A stretch of 64,000 nucleotides of DNA from NCBI RefSeq assembly GCF_009857915.1, contig NZ_WWCM01000001.1, positions 434,001 to 498,000 on the forward strand. Direction: 5' to 3'. This document shows positions 17,431-26,563 of this stretch, piece after piece. Position 1 is the first letter of the stretch. Every line of letters begins with the position of its first letter. The notes under the pieces are model-generated. The model was not told the DNA's origin. It made no database searches and saw nothing but the letters and a program-made list of their open reading frames with translations. The stretch comes from Duganella qianjiadongensis (GTDB lineage: Bacteria; Pseudomonadota; Gammaproteobacteria; Burkholderiales; Burkholderiaceae_D). A program made the position numbers and the translations under genes.

Positions 17431-18696
17431 CTAGGCTGGCCCGCGCGCCAGCCGTATGCAGGTGAACTGCCAGCGCGCGCTGGCAGGGAAGAAATTGCGG
17501 TAGCTGGCACGCGCATGTCCCGCGGGCGTGGCACAGGATGAACCGCGCAGCACATACTGGTTCAGCATGAACTTGCCGTTGTATTCGCCCAGCGCCCCCT
17601 CCGCCGTGCGGAAGCCGGGATAGGCGGCATAGCTGCTGCTGGTCCATTGCCAGCCGTGGCCGAACATCTGCAGCAGACCTGCCTGTTCTGCGGCCAAGGC
17701 TGTGGCTGCGGCAGGATGGTAGCCCTCGATGATCTGCGGCGCAACCACCGCACCGCAGGCCGCAGCATGTTCCCATTCCGCCTCCGTCGGCAGGCGCGCA
17801 CCGGCCCAGCGCGCATAGGCATCGGCTTCGTACAGCGACAGGTGGCAGGCAGGCCGCGCCAGATCCAGCGCCTGCTCGCCATACAGCGTGTATTCATGCC
17901 ACTGCCCCTGTTCGTCCTGCCGCCAGTACAGTGGCGCAGCCAGCTGCTGGCTGCGCACCCAGTCCCAGCCTTCGGCCAGCCACAGCGTCACGTCGGCATA
18001 GCCGCCCGCATCGATAAAGGCCAGATACTCGCCGTTCGTCACCAGCCTGCTCGCCAGTTCGTACGGCTCCAGAAACTGCCGGTGCGGCGGCAATTCGTTA
18101 TCGAAGCAGAAGCCCCCCTCTGCGCCCTGATAGCCGATATGGCACACGCCACCTTCGAACGGCAGCCACTGCATGGCAGCAGGTGCAGCCGCAGGCGGCA
18201 AAGGCCGCTCCAGATAGGCAGGCAGCAGGGGATTCTGCGCCAGCAGGTGCTTCACATCCGTCAGCAACAGCTCCTGATGCTGCTGTTCGTGCTGCAGTCC
18301 CAGCGACGCCAGTCCGGCTAGCTGCTCTGTCCTGTCTTGCGCGGCAGCGGCTGCGAGCAACCGCACCATGCGGGCATCGACATTGCGCCGGTAGTCGCGC
18401 ACCAGCGCCATGGAAGGCCGCGTCAGCAGACCACGCTGGGCACGCGGATGCTTCTCGCCTATGCCGTTGTAATAGGAATTGAACAGCACCCGGAAGGCAG
18501 TATGAAACGGCGCAAAATCCGGTTCCTGCCGCTCCAGAATAAATGTCTCGAAAAACCAGGTGGTGTGCGCCAGATGCCATTTCACCGGACTGGCATCGGG
18601 CATCGACTGGGCGCCGCAATCCTCGTCGGATAGCGGCTCCGCCAGTGCCAGCGTATGGCGCCGCACTTGCTGGTAATACTCGGGCAAAGCACTCAC
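17431..18696 (-). CDS. egtB: Ergothioneine synthase EgtB (hercynine sulfoxide synthase)
   Basis: This 421-residue nonheme iron enzyme couples a thiol donor to hercynine with oxygen. It has the DinB-like domain with His44 (WHLAHTTWFFETFIL) and His136/His140 (LQHEQQHQELLLTD), the three iron ligands, then an FGE-type domain (about 165-420) with RLPTEAEWEHAA and VLRGSSCATP. The start overlaps the egtD stop by four bases (ATGA), so the two are translationally coupled. No EgtA, EgtC or EgtE is in the window, which suggests a cysteine-using pathway or other genes elsewhere (inference). It converges on the chemoreceptor gene with a seven-base gap. Confidence 0.92.
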   Translation of the reverse strand: MSALPEYYQQVRRHTLALAEPLSDEDCGAQSMPDASPVKWHLAHTTWFFETFILERQEPDFAPFHTAFRVLFNSYYNGIGEKHPRAQRGLLTRPSMALVRDYRRNVDARMVRLLAAAAAQDRTEQLAGLASLGLQHEQQHQELLLTDVKHLLAQNPLLPAYLERPLPPAAAPAAMQWLPFEGGVCHIGYQGAEGGFCFDNELPPHRQFLEPYELASRLVTNGEYLAFIDAGGYADVTLWLAEGWDWVRSQQLAAPLYWRQDEQGQWHEYTLYGEQALDLARPACHLSLYEADAYARWAGARLPTEAEWEHAAACGAVVAPQIIEGYHPAAATALAAEQAGLLQMFGHGWQWTSSSYAAYPGFRTAEGALGEYNGKFMLNQYVLRGSSCATPAGHARASYRNFFPASARWQFTCIRLARGPA

Positions 18697-19727
18697 CGCG
18701 TCACCGCACGCGCATACAGCACGGCAAACCAGTTAGCCGGATCGGTCCAGTACTGCACTGCTTCGAAGCCTGCGCTAGCGAGCAACTGGTTGAAACCGCC
18801 GCGGGTGTACTTGTAGCTGTCCTCCGTATGTATCCGCTCGCCACGGGCAAACTGGCGCGCCCCGCCCTGCCAGCGCAGCGTGACATCGCACTGCGCCTGC
18901 AGATGCATCTCGATGCGGCTGGCCGCTTCGTCGAAGTAGGCGCAGTGCTGCCACTGGCGCAGATCGAAATTGGCGCCAGCTAGCCGGTTCACATGGCGCA
19001 GCAGATTCAGATTGAAAGCAGCCGTCACGCCCAGTTCATCGTTATAGGCTGCATCGAGCACACTGCTTTGCTTGACCAGATCTATTCCTATCAGCAGGCC
19101 GCCATCGGCGCCGAGATTGTCGCGCAGATTGCGCAGCAGGCCTACCGCCTGCGGCGGCGAAAAATTACCGATCGACGAACCGGGGTAGAAGAACACCCGG
19201 CGACTTTTGCTCACATGTTCGGGCAGCTGGAATCCGGCCGAAAAATCCACTCCCAGCGGCGTCATGGCGATGGCGGGGAAACGCTGCTGCAGTCCGGCCA
19301 CCGCAGTGGCGAGAAATTCGGCGGATATATCAAGTGGCACATACTGCTGCGGACGCAGCAGCGGGAACAGGCTGGCCGCCTTGGCGCAATTGCCGGCCCC
19401 CAGATCAATCAGGCTGCCCCCCTGCCCCACGCAGGCGGCAATGGCCTCGCCATGGCTGGTGAAAATCGACGCTTCGGTGCGGGTGGGATAGTATTCATCG
19501 AGCTCGCAGATGGCTTCGAACAGGCGCGAACCCAGCGTGTCGTAAAGGTATTTGGGCGAGATGTGCGAGCGGCGTGCCAGCAGCCCTGTGCTAATTTCCG
19601 CCAGTACGGCGGGGCTGCCCTGTGCCGCTCCCGCTTCGTTACAGCGGGCCAGTTCCGCCGTGCTGCAGACGCTGCTGACTGTAGAGGCCATAGGCCGGGT
19701 ACTGCAACTTTCCGTCATCTGCATCAT
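18693..19727 (-). CDS. egtD: L-histidine N-alpha-methyltransferase
   Basis: This 344-residue SAM enzyme trimethylates histidine to hercynine, the shared precursor of ergothioneine and selenoneine. The SAM site LIDLGAGNCAKA and the FFYPGSSIGNF segment typical of EgtD are visible, and YLYDTLGSRLFEAICELDEYY marks the N-terminal region. The ATG at 19727 is preferred because AAAGGG sits six bases upstream; a TTG at 19742 precedes it. It is first in a two-gene egtD-egtB operon and divergent from the ABC substrate-binding gene, 143 bases away. Confidence 0.93.
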   Translation of the reverse strand: MMQMTESCSTRPMASTVSSVCSTAELARCNEAGAAQGSPAVLAEISTGLLARRSHISPKYLYDTLGSRLFEAICELDEYYPTRTEASIFTSHGEAIAACVGQGGSLIDLGAGNCAKAASLFPLLRPQQYVPLDISAEFLATAVAGLQQRFPAIAMTPLGVDFSAGFQLPEHVSKSRRVFFYPGSSIGNFSPPQAVGLLRNLRDNLGADGGLLIGIDLVKQSSVLDAAYNDELGVTAAFNLNLLRHVNRLAGANFDLRQWQHCAYFDEAASRIEMHLQAQCDVTLRWQGGARQFARGERIHTEDSYKYTRGGFNQLLASAGFEAVQYWTDPANWFAVLYARAVTR

Positions 19728-19765
19728 TGCTAACCCTTTCAAGGTGATGATCCCGGCTGCGGATG

Positions 19766-19779
19766 TTTGCTATGATAGC
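19766..19779 (+). promoter_or_regulatory. Extended -10 element/palindrome before the ABC binding protein
   Basis: TTTGCTATGATAGC holds an extended -10 (TGCTATGAT) and an 11-base near-palindrome GCTATGATAGC. The same 14-mer, differing only in the central base, lies before the permease operon at 25674-25687. Confidence 0.5.
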
Positions 19780-19870
19780 TGAAGTCGTATTGTCCTGTGT
19801 GACGCCGGTATTTCAGTGCGGCGCCCCACTCAGACCATCCATCAACCACCATCAGGATAAGGCCACCGCC

Positions 19871-20746
19871 ATGAAGTTTCCCCCTATGAACACGCTCAAA
19901 TCCCTGTTTGCCGCTGCGCTGCTGGCCACCACTGCCTTCGCTCAGGCGCAGTCGGCTGACCACGTTTTCCGCGTCTCGGCCATTCCCGACGAAGCACCGA
20001 CCGAATTGCAGCGCAAGTTCAAGCCTCTGGGCGAATATCTGGAGAAGAAAATCGGCATGAAGGTGGAATTCACCCCCGTCACCGACTACGCCGCTTCGGT
20101 GGAAGCCCTGATCAATAAAAAGGTAGACATGGTCTGGTTCGGCGGCTTCACCTTCGTACAGGCCAAGGACCGCAGCAAGAACCAGATTACCCCGCTGGTG
20201 CAGCGTGCCGAGGACGAGAAATTCCGCTCCGTCTTCATCACCACCAATAAAGACATCAACAAGCTGGAAGACCTGAAAGGCCGCACCCTGAGCTTCGGTT
20301 CGGAATCCTCCACTTCGGGCCACCTGATGCCGCGTTCCTACCTGCTGGCTGCAAAAATCAATCCGGATACTGACCTGAAACGCATCGCCTTCTCCGGCGC
20401 CCATGATGCGACCGTGGCTGCCGTGGCAGGCGGCAAAGTCGATGCCGGTGCCCTCAACATCTCGGTGTGGGAAAAAATGGTAGGCGAGAAGAAGGTCGAT
20501 CCGGCCGTCGTCCGCGTGTTCTACACCACCCCCGGCTACTACGATTACAACTGGAGCGTGCGCAGCGACATGAACGCCGATCTGAAGAAAAAACTGACCG
20601 ACGCCTTCCTTGCGCTGGACCCGAAAAATCCGCAGGATAAGGTCATCATGGATCTGCAACGCGCTTCCAAGTTCATTCCGACCAAGGCCGAAAACTACAC
20701 CGCTATCGAAGCAGCAGCCCAGAACGCAGGCCTGCTGAAGAAGTAA
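19871..20746 (+). CDS. ABC transporter substrate-binding protein, PhnD-like (putative selenium oxyanion)
   Basis: This 291-residue periplasmic protein has a signal peptide (MKFPPMNTLKSLFAAALLAT, cleavage after AFAQA). It belongs to the PhnD phosphate/phosphonate-binding family, with the anion-binding loop ESSTSGHLMPRSYL. The clade next to selenium genes has been named a putative selenate-binding family in protein databases (recalled, not checked). Its position beside egtD-egtB and 8 kb from selD supports selenium, but phosphonate or phosphite remain possible. ATG 19871 follows GATAAGG. The ATPase gene starts three bases after its stop. Confidence 0.82.
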   Translation: MKFPPMNTLKSLFAAALLATTAFAQAQSADHVFRVSAIPDEAPTELQRKFKPLGEYLEKKIGMKVEFTPVTDYAASVEALINKKVDMVWFGGFTFVQAKDRSKNQITPLVQRAEDEKFRSVFITTNKDINKLEDLKGRTLSFGSESSTSGHLMPRSYLLAAKINPDTDLKRIAFSGAHDATVAAVAGGKVDAGALNISVWEKMVGEKKVDPAVVRVFYTTPGYYDYNWSVRSDMNADLKKKLTDAFLALDPKNPQDKVIMDLQRASKFIPTKAENYTAIEAAAQNAGLLKK

Positions 20747-20749
20747 TCG

Positions 20750-21574
20750 ATGCTGACTTACCAACTGCAAGAGCTGACGGTGCGCCATCCCGGCGCAACG
20801 CAGCAGGCCGCGCTGCATGGCCTGAATCTGGATATCGCGCAGGGCGAGCAGATCGCCCTGATCGGCCCTTCGGGTGCGGGCAAAACCACGCTGCTGGCCA
20901 CGCTGGCACTGGCCCAGCAACCGGCCAGCGGCAGCCTGCAGGCGTTCGGCGTGGCGCCGTGGCAGCTGTCGCACAGCGAACGCCACCGCCTGCGCGCCAA
21001 GCTGTTTCTGGCGCCGCAAACGCCGCCGCTGCCACCGCGCCAGCGCGTCGTTACGGCGGTGCTGGCTGCACGGCTGCCGCAATGGAGTCTGTGGCGCGCA
21101 CTGGCTTCGCTGTTCAAGCCAGCCGATCCGGAAGCGGCATGGCAGGCGCTGGCGCGCTTCAATCTGGGCGACAAGCTGTATGCGCGCGTAGACCGCCTGT
21201 CCGGCGGCGAACGGCAGCGCTGCGCGCTGGCGCGCCTGCTGCTGGCACCGGCGCAGGCACTGCTGGTCGACGAACCGCTGTCGGCGCTCGATCCGGCGCT
21301 CTCCAGCCTCACGCTCAACACTCTGCGCGAAGAAGCGCGCCAGCGCAATGCCACCCTGATCTGCAGCCTGCATCAGGTGGAACTGGCGCTAAGCCACTTC
21401 CCCCGCATCATTGCGCTGCGCGATGGCCGTATCGCCTTCGACCTGCCGCGCGAACAGGTCTCGCCCGCCATGATCGCCACGCTGTATCAGGGCGACTCGT
21501 ACACCGCGCCTGCGCCTGTGCCAGCGGAAATCGATCCGATGGCCGTCGTTCCCGGTGCTGGCGCCTGCCTGTGA
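20750..21574 (+). CDS. ABC transporter ATP-binding protein, PhnC-like
   Basis: This 274-residue ATPase energises import with the preceding binding protein. Walker A (GPSGAGKT, about residues 38-45), signature LSGGERQRCALARL and Walker B (ALLVDEPLSALDP) are intact, followed by the switch His in CSLHQVE. It is close to PhnC in layout. The expected PhnE-like permease genes do not follow; instead a response regulator converges on it after five bases. The permeases are 4.2 kb downstream. Confidence 0.88.
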   Translation: MLTYQLQELTVRHPGATQQAALHGLNLDIAQGEQIALIGPSGAGKTTLLATLALAQQPASGSLQAFGVAPWQLSHSERHRLRAKLFLAPQTPPLPPRQRVVTAVLAARLPQWSLWRALASLFKPADPEAAWQALARFNLGDKLYARVDRLSGGERQRCALARLLLAPAQALLVDEPLSALDPALSSLTLNTLREEARQRNATLICSLHQVELALSHFPRIIALRDGRIAFDLPREQVSPAMIATLYQGDSYTAPAPVPAEIDPMAVVPGAGACL

Positions 21575-21579
21575 ACCTT

Positions 21580-22305
21580 TCAGGCTGCCAGCGCCGGCTC
21601 GAAGCGGTAGCCTACTCCGTACACGGATTGCAGGCACTCGGCCCGCGCGGCCAGCTTGCGGCGCAGATTGCGGATATGCGAATCGACTGTGCGGTCACTG
21701 GTATCGCGCTGATCCTCGTGCGATAAATCCAGCAGCTGCTGGCGCGAAAATACCCGCTGCGGGTGGGCTATCAGTTCGGCTAGCAGGCGGAATTCCACCG
21801 GTGTCAGCGCCAGCACCACGCCGTCGAGCGTAATGCGCATTTGTTCGCGCTGCACCACCAGTCCGGCCTGTGCCGAAGCTCCCGCAGCAGCCGGCAGCGG
21901 TGTTGCCACTGCCGGCATGCCCGGCCCCTGCGCCGCCATACTGCGGCGCAGATGCACGCGCACCCGCGCTACCACTTCACGCGGGCTGAAAGGCTTGCAG
22001 ACGTAGTCGTCCGCTCCCGTTTCCAGCCCTAGCAGGCGATCGATTTCCGCCACCCTTGCGGTCAGCATGATGATGGGTAGCTGGGAGAATTCACGCACGC
22101 CACGGCACACGCTGATGCCGTCCAGCCCGGGCAGCATCAGATCGAGCAGCATCAGATCTATCCCGCCGCCACGCGCCTGCTCCAGCGCAGCATGGCCGTC
22201 CGCCACATGGCTGCAGCGATAGCCGGCAGCGACAAAATAGTCCTTGAGCAGCGCGGCAATCTTGGCATCGTCTTCGACGATCAGTATGTGGGCAGGATAT
22301 TCCAT
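21580..22305 (-). CDS. OmpR-family response regulator
   Basis: This 241-residue regulator has a receiver domain (phosphoacceptor in LMLLDLMLPGLDG, near residue 55; switch Lys in CKPFSPRE) and an OmpR winged helix (about 145-235, ending VYGVGYRFEP). It resembles BaeR. The linker between them is longer than usual and Ala/Pro-rich (about 122-145). It is downstream of its kinase, five bases apart on the minus strand. The operon sits between the two halves of the putative selenium transporter. Confidence 0.92.
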   Translation of the reverse strand: MEYPAHILIVEDDAKIAALLKDYFVAAGYRCSHVADGHAALEQARGGGIDLMLLDLMLPGLDGISVCRGVREFSQLPIIMLTARVAEIDRLLGLETGADDYVCKPFSPREVVARVRVHLRRSMAAQGPGMPAVATPLPAAAGASAQAGLVVQREQMRITLDGVVLALTPVEFRLLAELIAHPQRVFSRQQLLDLSHEDQRDTSDRTVDSHIRNLRRKLAARAECLQSVYGVGYRFEPALAA

Positions 22306-22310
22306 CGTTC

Positions 22311-23858
22311 CTATCGCTCCTGGTGACGGGCAGCAGCTGATAACGACAGCGGCAGGCGTAGCTGCATGCGCACGCCGCCCAGCACCGAGGCGCTGGCGCT
22401 GAGGCTGCCGCCATGGGCCAGCACCAGCGCGCGGCAGATTGCCAGCCCCAGACCGCTGCCGCCCCGCTCGCGCGTGCGCGCCGCATCCACCCGGTACAGG
22501 CGCTCGAACAGCTGCGCATGGGCGCCTGCGGGGACGCCCGGCGCCGTATCCTCCAGCGTGATGTCGGCCTGCGTGCCCACTAGCTGCAGGGTCAGTACTA
22601 TCTGTCCGCCGCGATCGGTATAGCGCAGGCTGTTTTCCAGCAGATTGACCAGCACCTGCGTCAGCCGGCCCGCGTCGGCGCGTACCCGCAGGGGCTGAGG
22701 CGCCAGTTGCCAGCTCAGATCCAGTCCCTGTTCGCAGGCCCGCGACTGGTAGCGCACCAGCAGCGGCTGCAGCAACGGTGCCAGTTCCACCACCTGCCAG
22801 TCATATTGCAGGTCGCCGGCATCGGCCATGGTCAGCTGGTGCAGATCATCCACCAGCTGGTTCAGCCGCAGCACCTCGCTGTGCAGCGAAGCCAGCGCCT
22901 GCGCATCGGCCTGCCGTATGCCATCCTGCAGCGCTTCGATTTCGCCACGGATCACGGAAAGCGGCGTACGCAATTCATGCGATACATCGGCCAGTTGCTG
23001 GCGCCGCTGCTGTTCACTGGCCTGCAGCGCCTCGGCCATGGCATTCACATGCAGCGCCAGTTCGGCCAGTTCATCGCGCGACAGCAAGGGCGCACGGGCA
23101 GCAAACTCGCCTCTGGCCAGCCGCGCCGTCACATCGCGCAGTGCCGCCACCGGCCGCAGCAGATGGCGCGCCAGCCAGATCGCGGCAAGGATGGCTAGCC
23201 CGAGCAAGGCGCAGGCCAGCAGCACGATATTGCGCAGCTGGTCGCGCAGAAAGCCTGCTGCGCTGGCATCGCTGCCGCCGGCCTGACGCAAGGGCAGCAG
23301 CCGCATGCGTCCCACCACCTGCCCATCGACCTTGATATCGCGTTCTATCCCGGGCGGGAAATCGGGCGGACCTATCAGCGTGCGGCCGTCCGCATCGACG
23401 ATGGAAATCCGCGACAGAAAACCGACCGGATCATGCCGGTTGGGCGGCGGATCGGCCCGTGGGGCTGGCGGTGCGGGACGTCCGTAGCCGGGCGGTCCAT
23501 CCTCGCGTGGCGGTCCGCGCCTGTCATCCGGACGCAAGGGACCGCGCCGCCCCTCGGGGCGTGGCCGCCCATCGTCGGCATCGGCCTGCAATTGCGGCTG
23601 CATCTGCGCCACCAGATCGCCCAGCGCGCGGGGCCGCCCGCGCAGCCATTCGAAATTGCCCTCGCGCCGGTAGCGCTGTTCCAGCAGCACGCGCAACTGG
23701 TCAAGATCCTGCGTCTGCAACTGGTTCAGATAGGAGACAAAACCACGCTGCAGACTGACGCTGGTCACCCACGCCATCGTGCCGAGACACAGCAGCACGA
23801 TGGCCGTAATGGCCAGTGCCAGCTTGCGTGCAATGGTTAAGCGCCATCGGTTAGGCAT
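22311..23858 (-). CDS. Sensor histidine kinase, BaeS-like, with unusual periplasmic insert
   Basis: This 515-residue kinase has two membrane helices (about 10-30 and 205-228), HAMP, HisKA (DVSHELRTPLSV) and HATPase domains (N box ENSLRY, G box GGSGLGLAI). Its periplasmic domain holds a stretch of about 50 residues (roughly 90-140) made almost only of Pro, Arg, Asp and Gly, which is odd and may be disordered or ion-binding. ATG 23858 (MPNRWRLTIARK) fits better than 23888, since it puts the helix near the N-terminus. It forms an operon with the response regulator. Signal unknown. Confidence 0.9.
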   Translation of the reverse strand: MPNRWRLTIARKLALAITAIVLLCLGTMAWVTSVSLQRGFVSYLNQLQTQDLDQLRVLLEQRYRREGNFEWLRGRPRALGDLVAQMQPQLQADADDGRPRPEGRRGPLRPDDRRGPPREDGPPGYGRPAPPAPRADPPPNRHDPVGFLSRISIVDADGRTLIGPPDFPPGIERDIKVDGQVVGRMRLLPLRQAGGSDASAAGFLRDQLRNIVLLACALLGLAILAAIWLARHLLRPVAALRDVTARLARGEFAARAPLLSRDELAELALHVNAMAEALQASEQQRRQQLADVSHELRTPLSVIRGEIEALQDGIRQADAQALASLHSEVLRLNQLVDDLHQLTMADAGDLQYDWQVVELAPLLQPLLVRYQSRACEQGLDLSWQLAPQPLRVRADAGRLTQVLVNLLENSLRYTDRGGQIVLTLQLVGTQADITLEDTAPGVPAGAHAQLFERLYRVDAARTRERGGSGLGLAICRALVLAHGGSLSASASVLGGVRMQLRLPLSLSAAARHQER

Positions 23859-24058
23859 GCGCGTCCTGAAAGTCCCGTTACACCACATGGTGTGTTGCCA
23901 TCATACCTGCCGAATGTGCATGAAATGTGGATGTGCTGCCTTTCCCGTCCGGCCGCGCGACGATGCTGCATTTAAGCGACAAGAATTGCTGCCTGCATTT
24001 TTCCTGCACATTTGCCCGCCAAGCTGGCGCCATCAACCGTACAAGATTGGAGACCATC

Positions 24059-25645
24059 ATGCGCCCGCTTCCCTCCCAGCCTAGTGCACCACTGGCGGCC
24101 GGCCTGCTTAGTGCAGCCCTGCTGACCGCCTGCGGTGGTGGCAGCACCGACATCGCCACCAGCAGCAGCGGCACGCGGCTAGCGCAAGGCGCGCCCGTGC
24201 AGGGCGCGGCAGCCACCAATACGGCTAATAATGCCACCACCAGCGCCGCCACCAGCCTACTGGCGCTAGCCGCCAATCCGCTGCAGCCGGTCGGCAACGA
24301 AGCCGGCAGCGCCCTCACTATCAGCAGCAGGGGCAGCATCGATAGCAGCAATCCCTTCTTTCAGCCCATGGGCAATGGGCGCAGCTGCGCCAGCTGCCAC
24401 CAGCCCGACAATGGCTGGAGCATAGGGCCGGACAAGCTGGCGGCCCGCTTCGACAGCAGCGCCGGTCTGGATCCCGTATTCCGCAGCGTGGACGGCGCCG
24501 TATCGCCGCAAGCCCCCACCGCCACGCTGGAACAGAAACGGCTGGCCTATGCTCTGCTGCTGGGCAAAGGCCTGATACGGGTAGGTCTGGCGCTGCCGTC
24601 CGCCGCCGAATTCACCCTGAGCCGCGTGGACGATCCCTACCACTACGCCAGCGCCAGCGAACTATCGCTATTCCGCCGCCCCCTGCCCACCACCAATCTG
24701 ACTTTCCTCAGCAGCGTCATGTGGGATAGCCGCGAAACCGCCAGCGCCAACACGGGCGCCAACTGCGTGCGCAATACCCGTCCGGCCCTGTGCTTTGCCA
24801 GCATCACCAGCAGCCTGCTGCATCAGGCCAATGACGCCGTGCGCGGCCACGCCGAAGCAGCGCAGGACCTGAGCGCGGCCCAGCAGCGCGCCATCGTCGA
24901 TTTCGAGCAAACCCTGTACACCGCCCAGATCAATTCTTCCACTGCCGGCAGCCTGACCGCGGCGGGTGCACTGGGCGGCCCGCTGGCACTGTCGCAAACC
25001 GCCTACTACTTCGGTATCAATGATATCGATGCGGGCGACTACCAGACCGGCGCCCCGTTCAAGCGCGACGTTATCACCCTGTTCGGCGCATGGCGTAATC
25101 TGGACCGGCCGCCAGCGCCAGCACCAGCGCAGCGCGGCCGTCCGCCTGCACCGCCTTCCGCCACCGACGTGGCGCGCGCCGCCATCGCCCGCGGTGAACA
25201 GATATTCAACAACAAGGGCTTCAACATTAGCGGCGTGGCCGGCTTTAACGACGAACTGCGCCGGCCGCTGGCACGCGGCAGCTGCACCAGCTGCCACGAC
25301 GCTCCCGGCATAGGCTCGCAATCGGTGGCGCGCATGTTCAATACCGGCGTGTCGGCAGCCAGCCGCCGCAGCGCCGACCTGCCCCTGTACACCCTGCGCA
25401 ACAGCACTACCGGCGAGACGATCAGCGTCAGCGACCCGGGCGCCGCCATGCTGAGCGGGAAATGGAAGGACATAGGCCGCTTCAAGGTGCCCAGCCTGCG
25501 CGGGCTGGAATCGCGCTCGCCGTATTTCCACGACGGTTCGGCCGCCAGCATCGAACAGCTGGTGCAGTTCTACGACACCCGCTTCAATATCGGCTATACG
25601 GTGCAGGAGGCAGCCGATCTGGCCGCCTTTCTCAAAGCGCTCTAG
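24059..25645 (+). CDS. Di-heme cytochrome c peroxidase/MauG-like lipoprotein
   Basis: This 528-residue protein has a lipobox (LLTACGGG, Cys near residue 24) and two heme-binding motifs: CASCH in GRSCASCHQPDNGW and CTSCH in GSCTSCHDAPG. The C-terminal KVPSLRGLESRSPYFHDGS is typical of bacterial cytochrome c peroxidases and MauG relatives, which reduce peroxide or oxidise proteins in the periplasm. ATG 24059 follows TTGGAGA. An insert of alternating Pro/Ala (about 350-365) separates the domains. It is divergent from the kinase gene with a 200-base spacer and could be its target (inference). Confidence 0.88.
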   Translation: MRPLPSQPSAPLAAGLLSAALLTACGGGSTDIATSSSGTRLAQGAPVQGAAATNTANNATTSAATSLLALAANPLQPVGNEAGSALTISSRGSIDSSNPFFQPMGNGRSCASCHQPDNGWSIGPDKLAARFDSSAGLDPVFRSVDGAVSPQAPTATLEQKRLAYALLLGKGLIRVGLALPSAAEFTLSRVDDPYHYASASELSLFRRPLPTTNLTFLSSVMWDSRETASANTGANCVRNTRPALCFASITSSLLHQANDAVRGHAEAAQDLSAAQQRAIVDFEQTLYTAQINSSTAGSLTAAGALGGPLALSQTAYYFGINDIDAGDYQTGAPFKRDVITLFGAWRNLDRPPAPAPAQRGRPPAPPSATDVARAAIARGEQIFNNKGFNISGVAGFNDELRRPLARGSCTSCHDAPGIGSQSVARMFNTGVSAASRRSADLPLYTLRNSTTGETISVSDPGAAMLSGKWKDIGRFKVPSLRGLESRSPYFHDGSAASIEQLVQFYDTRFNIGYTVQEAADLAAFLKAL

Positions 25646-25673
25646 GCGGGTGGTGGCCAGCACGTCCGGTATC

Positions 25674-25687
25674 TTTGCTATCATAGC
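25674..25687 (+). promoter_or_regulatory. Copy of the shared palindromic -10 element before the permease operon
   Basis: TTTGCTATCATAGC matches 19766-19779 at 13 of 14 positions; the inner 11 bases are exact reverse complements of each other. It lies 42 bases before the permease ATG. Confidence 0.5.
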
Positions 25688-25729
25688 GGCTCACCGATAC
25701 CACGGCTGCCCGCCGCGCTAAACCGCACC

Positions 25730-26563
25730 ATGACCACCACGCTCACCAGCACGCATCCCGACCCCGCCTGGCGCGGCCGCGTTGCCGCTTGCGTGCTGGC
25801 GCTGCTCCTGCTGTGGCCCATGCTGGTGGTGACGGAATTCAAACCATGGCTGCTGCTGGACTGGCAAAGCCTGAGCGCCACTGGCCGTTTTCTGGCTGAT
25901 TTCCTCGTGCCAGCCCACAGCAGCGAATTTCTGCTGATGCTGGCCGAGCAGACCTGGCAGACCGTGGCCATCGCCACCGCCGGCCTCACGCTGGCCCTGA
26001 TCGGCGCTATCCCCGCCACCCTCATCATCAACGAACAGTTGTCGATTTCGCGGCTGGGCACGGGGCGCATGCACCCGCTGGCGCGCGCCGTACGCCAGCT
26101 GGTGCGCTGGAAAATGGTGCTGCTGCGCAGCGTACCCGAACTGGTGTGGGCGCTGATCTTCGTGCGCATCATCGGTCTGGGCCCCACTGCCGGTGTGCTG
26201 GCCATTGCCCTCACCTACTGCGGCATGCTGGGCAAAGTGTATGCCGAAATACTCGAATCGTCCGACGCCCGCGCCAGCAATGCCCTGCTGGCCAATGGCA
26301 GCGGGCGGCTGGCGGCACTGCTCTATGGCGCCCTGCCCGAAGCTGCTGCCGAACTGATGTCCTACACCGTCTACCGCTGGGAATGTGCCATCCGCGGCTC
26401 CGTCGTCATGGGCTTTGTCGGCGCCGGCGGCCTGGGCCAGCGCATGGACGAATCCATGAAAATGCTGGCTGGCGCCGAAGTCAGCGCCATGCTGCTGGTA
26501 TTCGTGGCGCTGGTAGCGCTGGCCGACCTGTTCTCCAAAACCTTGCGCCGCCGTCTAGGATGA
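25730..26563 (+). CDS. ABC transporter permease, PhnE-like (1)
   Basis: This 277-residue inner-membrane protein has about six helices and the PhnE-type cytoplasmic loop: RSVPELVWALIF (about 135-146), then an EAA-like loop GRLAALLYGALPEAAAELMSYTVYRWE, then MGFVGAGGLGQ. It would pair with the second permease to form the channel of the PhnD/PhnC-like transporter at 19.9-21.6 kb. The stop overlaps the next ATG (ATGA), a sign of translational coupling and fixed ratio. The gene begins 84 bases after the peroxidase stop with its own promoter-like element. Confidence 0.88.
   Translation: MTTTLTSTHPDPAWRGRVAACVLALLLLWPMLVVTEFKPWLLLDWQSLSATGRFLADFLVPAHSSEFLLMLAEQTWQTVAIATAGLTLALIGAIPATLIINEQLSISRLGTGRMHPLARAVRQLVRWKMVLLRSVPELVWALIFVRIIGLGPTAGVLAIALTYCGMLGKVYAEILESSDARASNALLANGSGRLAALLYGALPEAAAELMSYTVYRWECAIRGSVVMGFVGAGGLGQRMDESMKMLAGAEVSAMLLVFVALVALADLFSKTLRRRLG

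Noticed and set aside
19739..21373. Long open frame (about 540 codons) on the minus strand
   Set aside because: It lies opposite the PhnD-like and PhnC-like genes, whose motifs are intact; its composition is that of a shadow frame.
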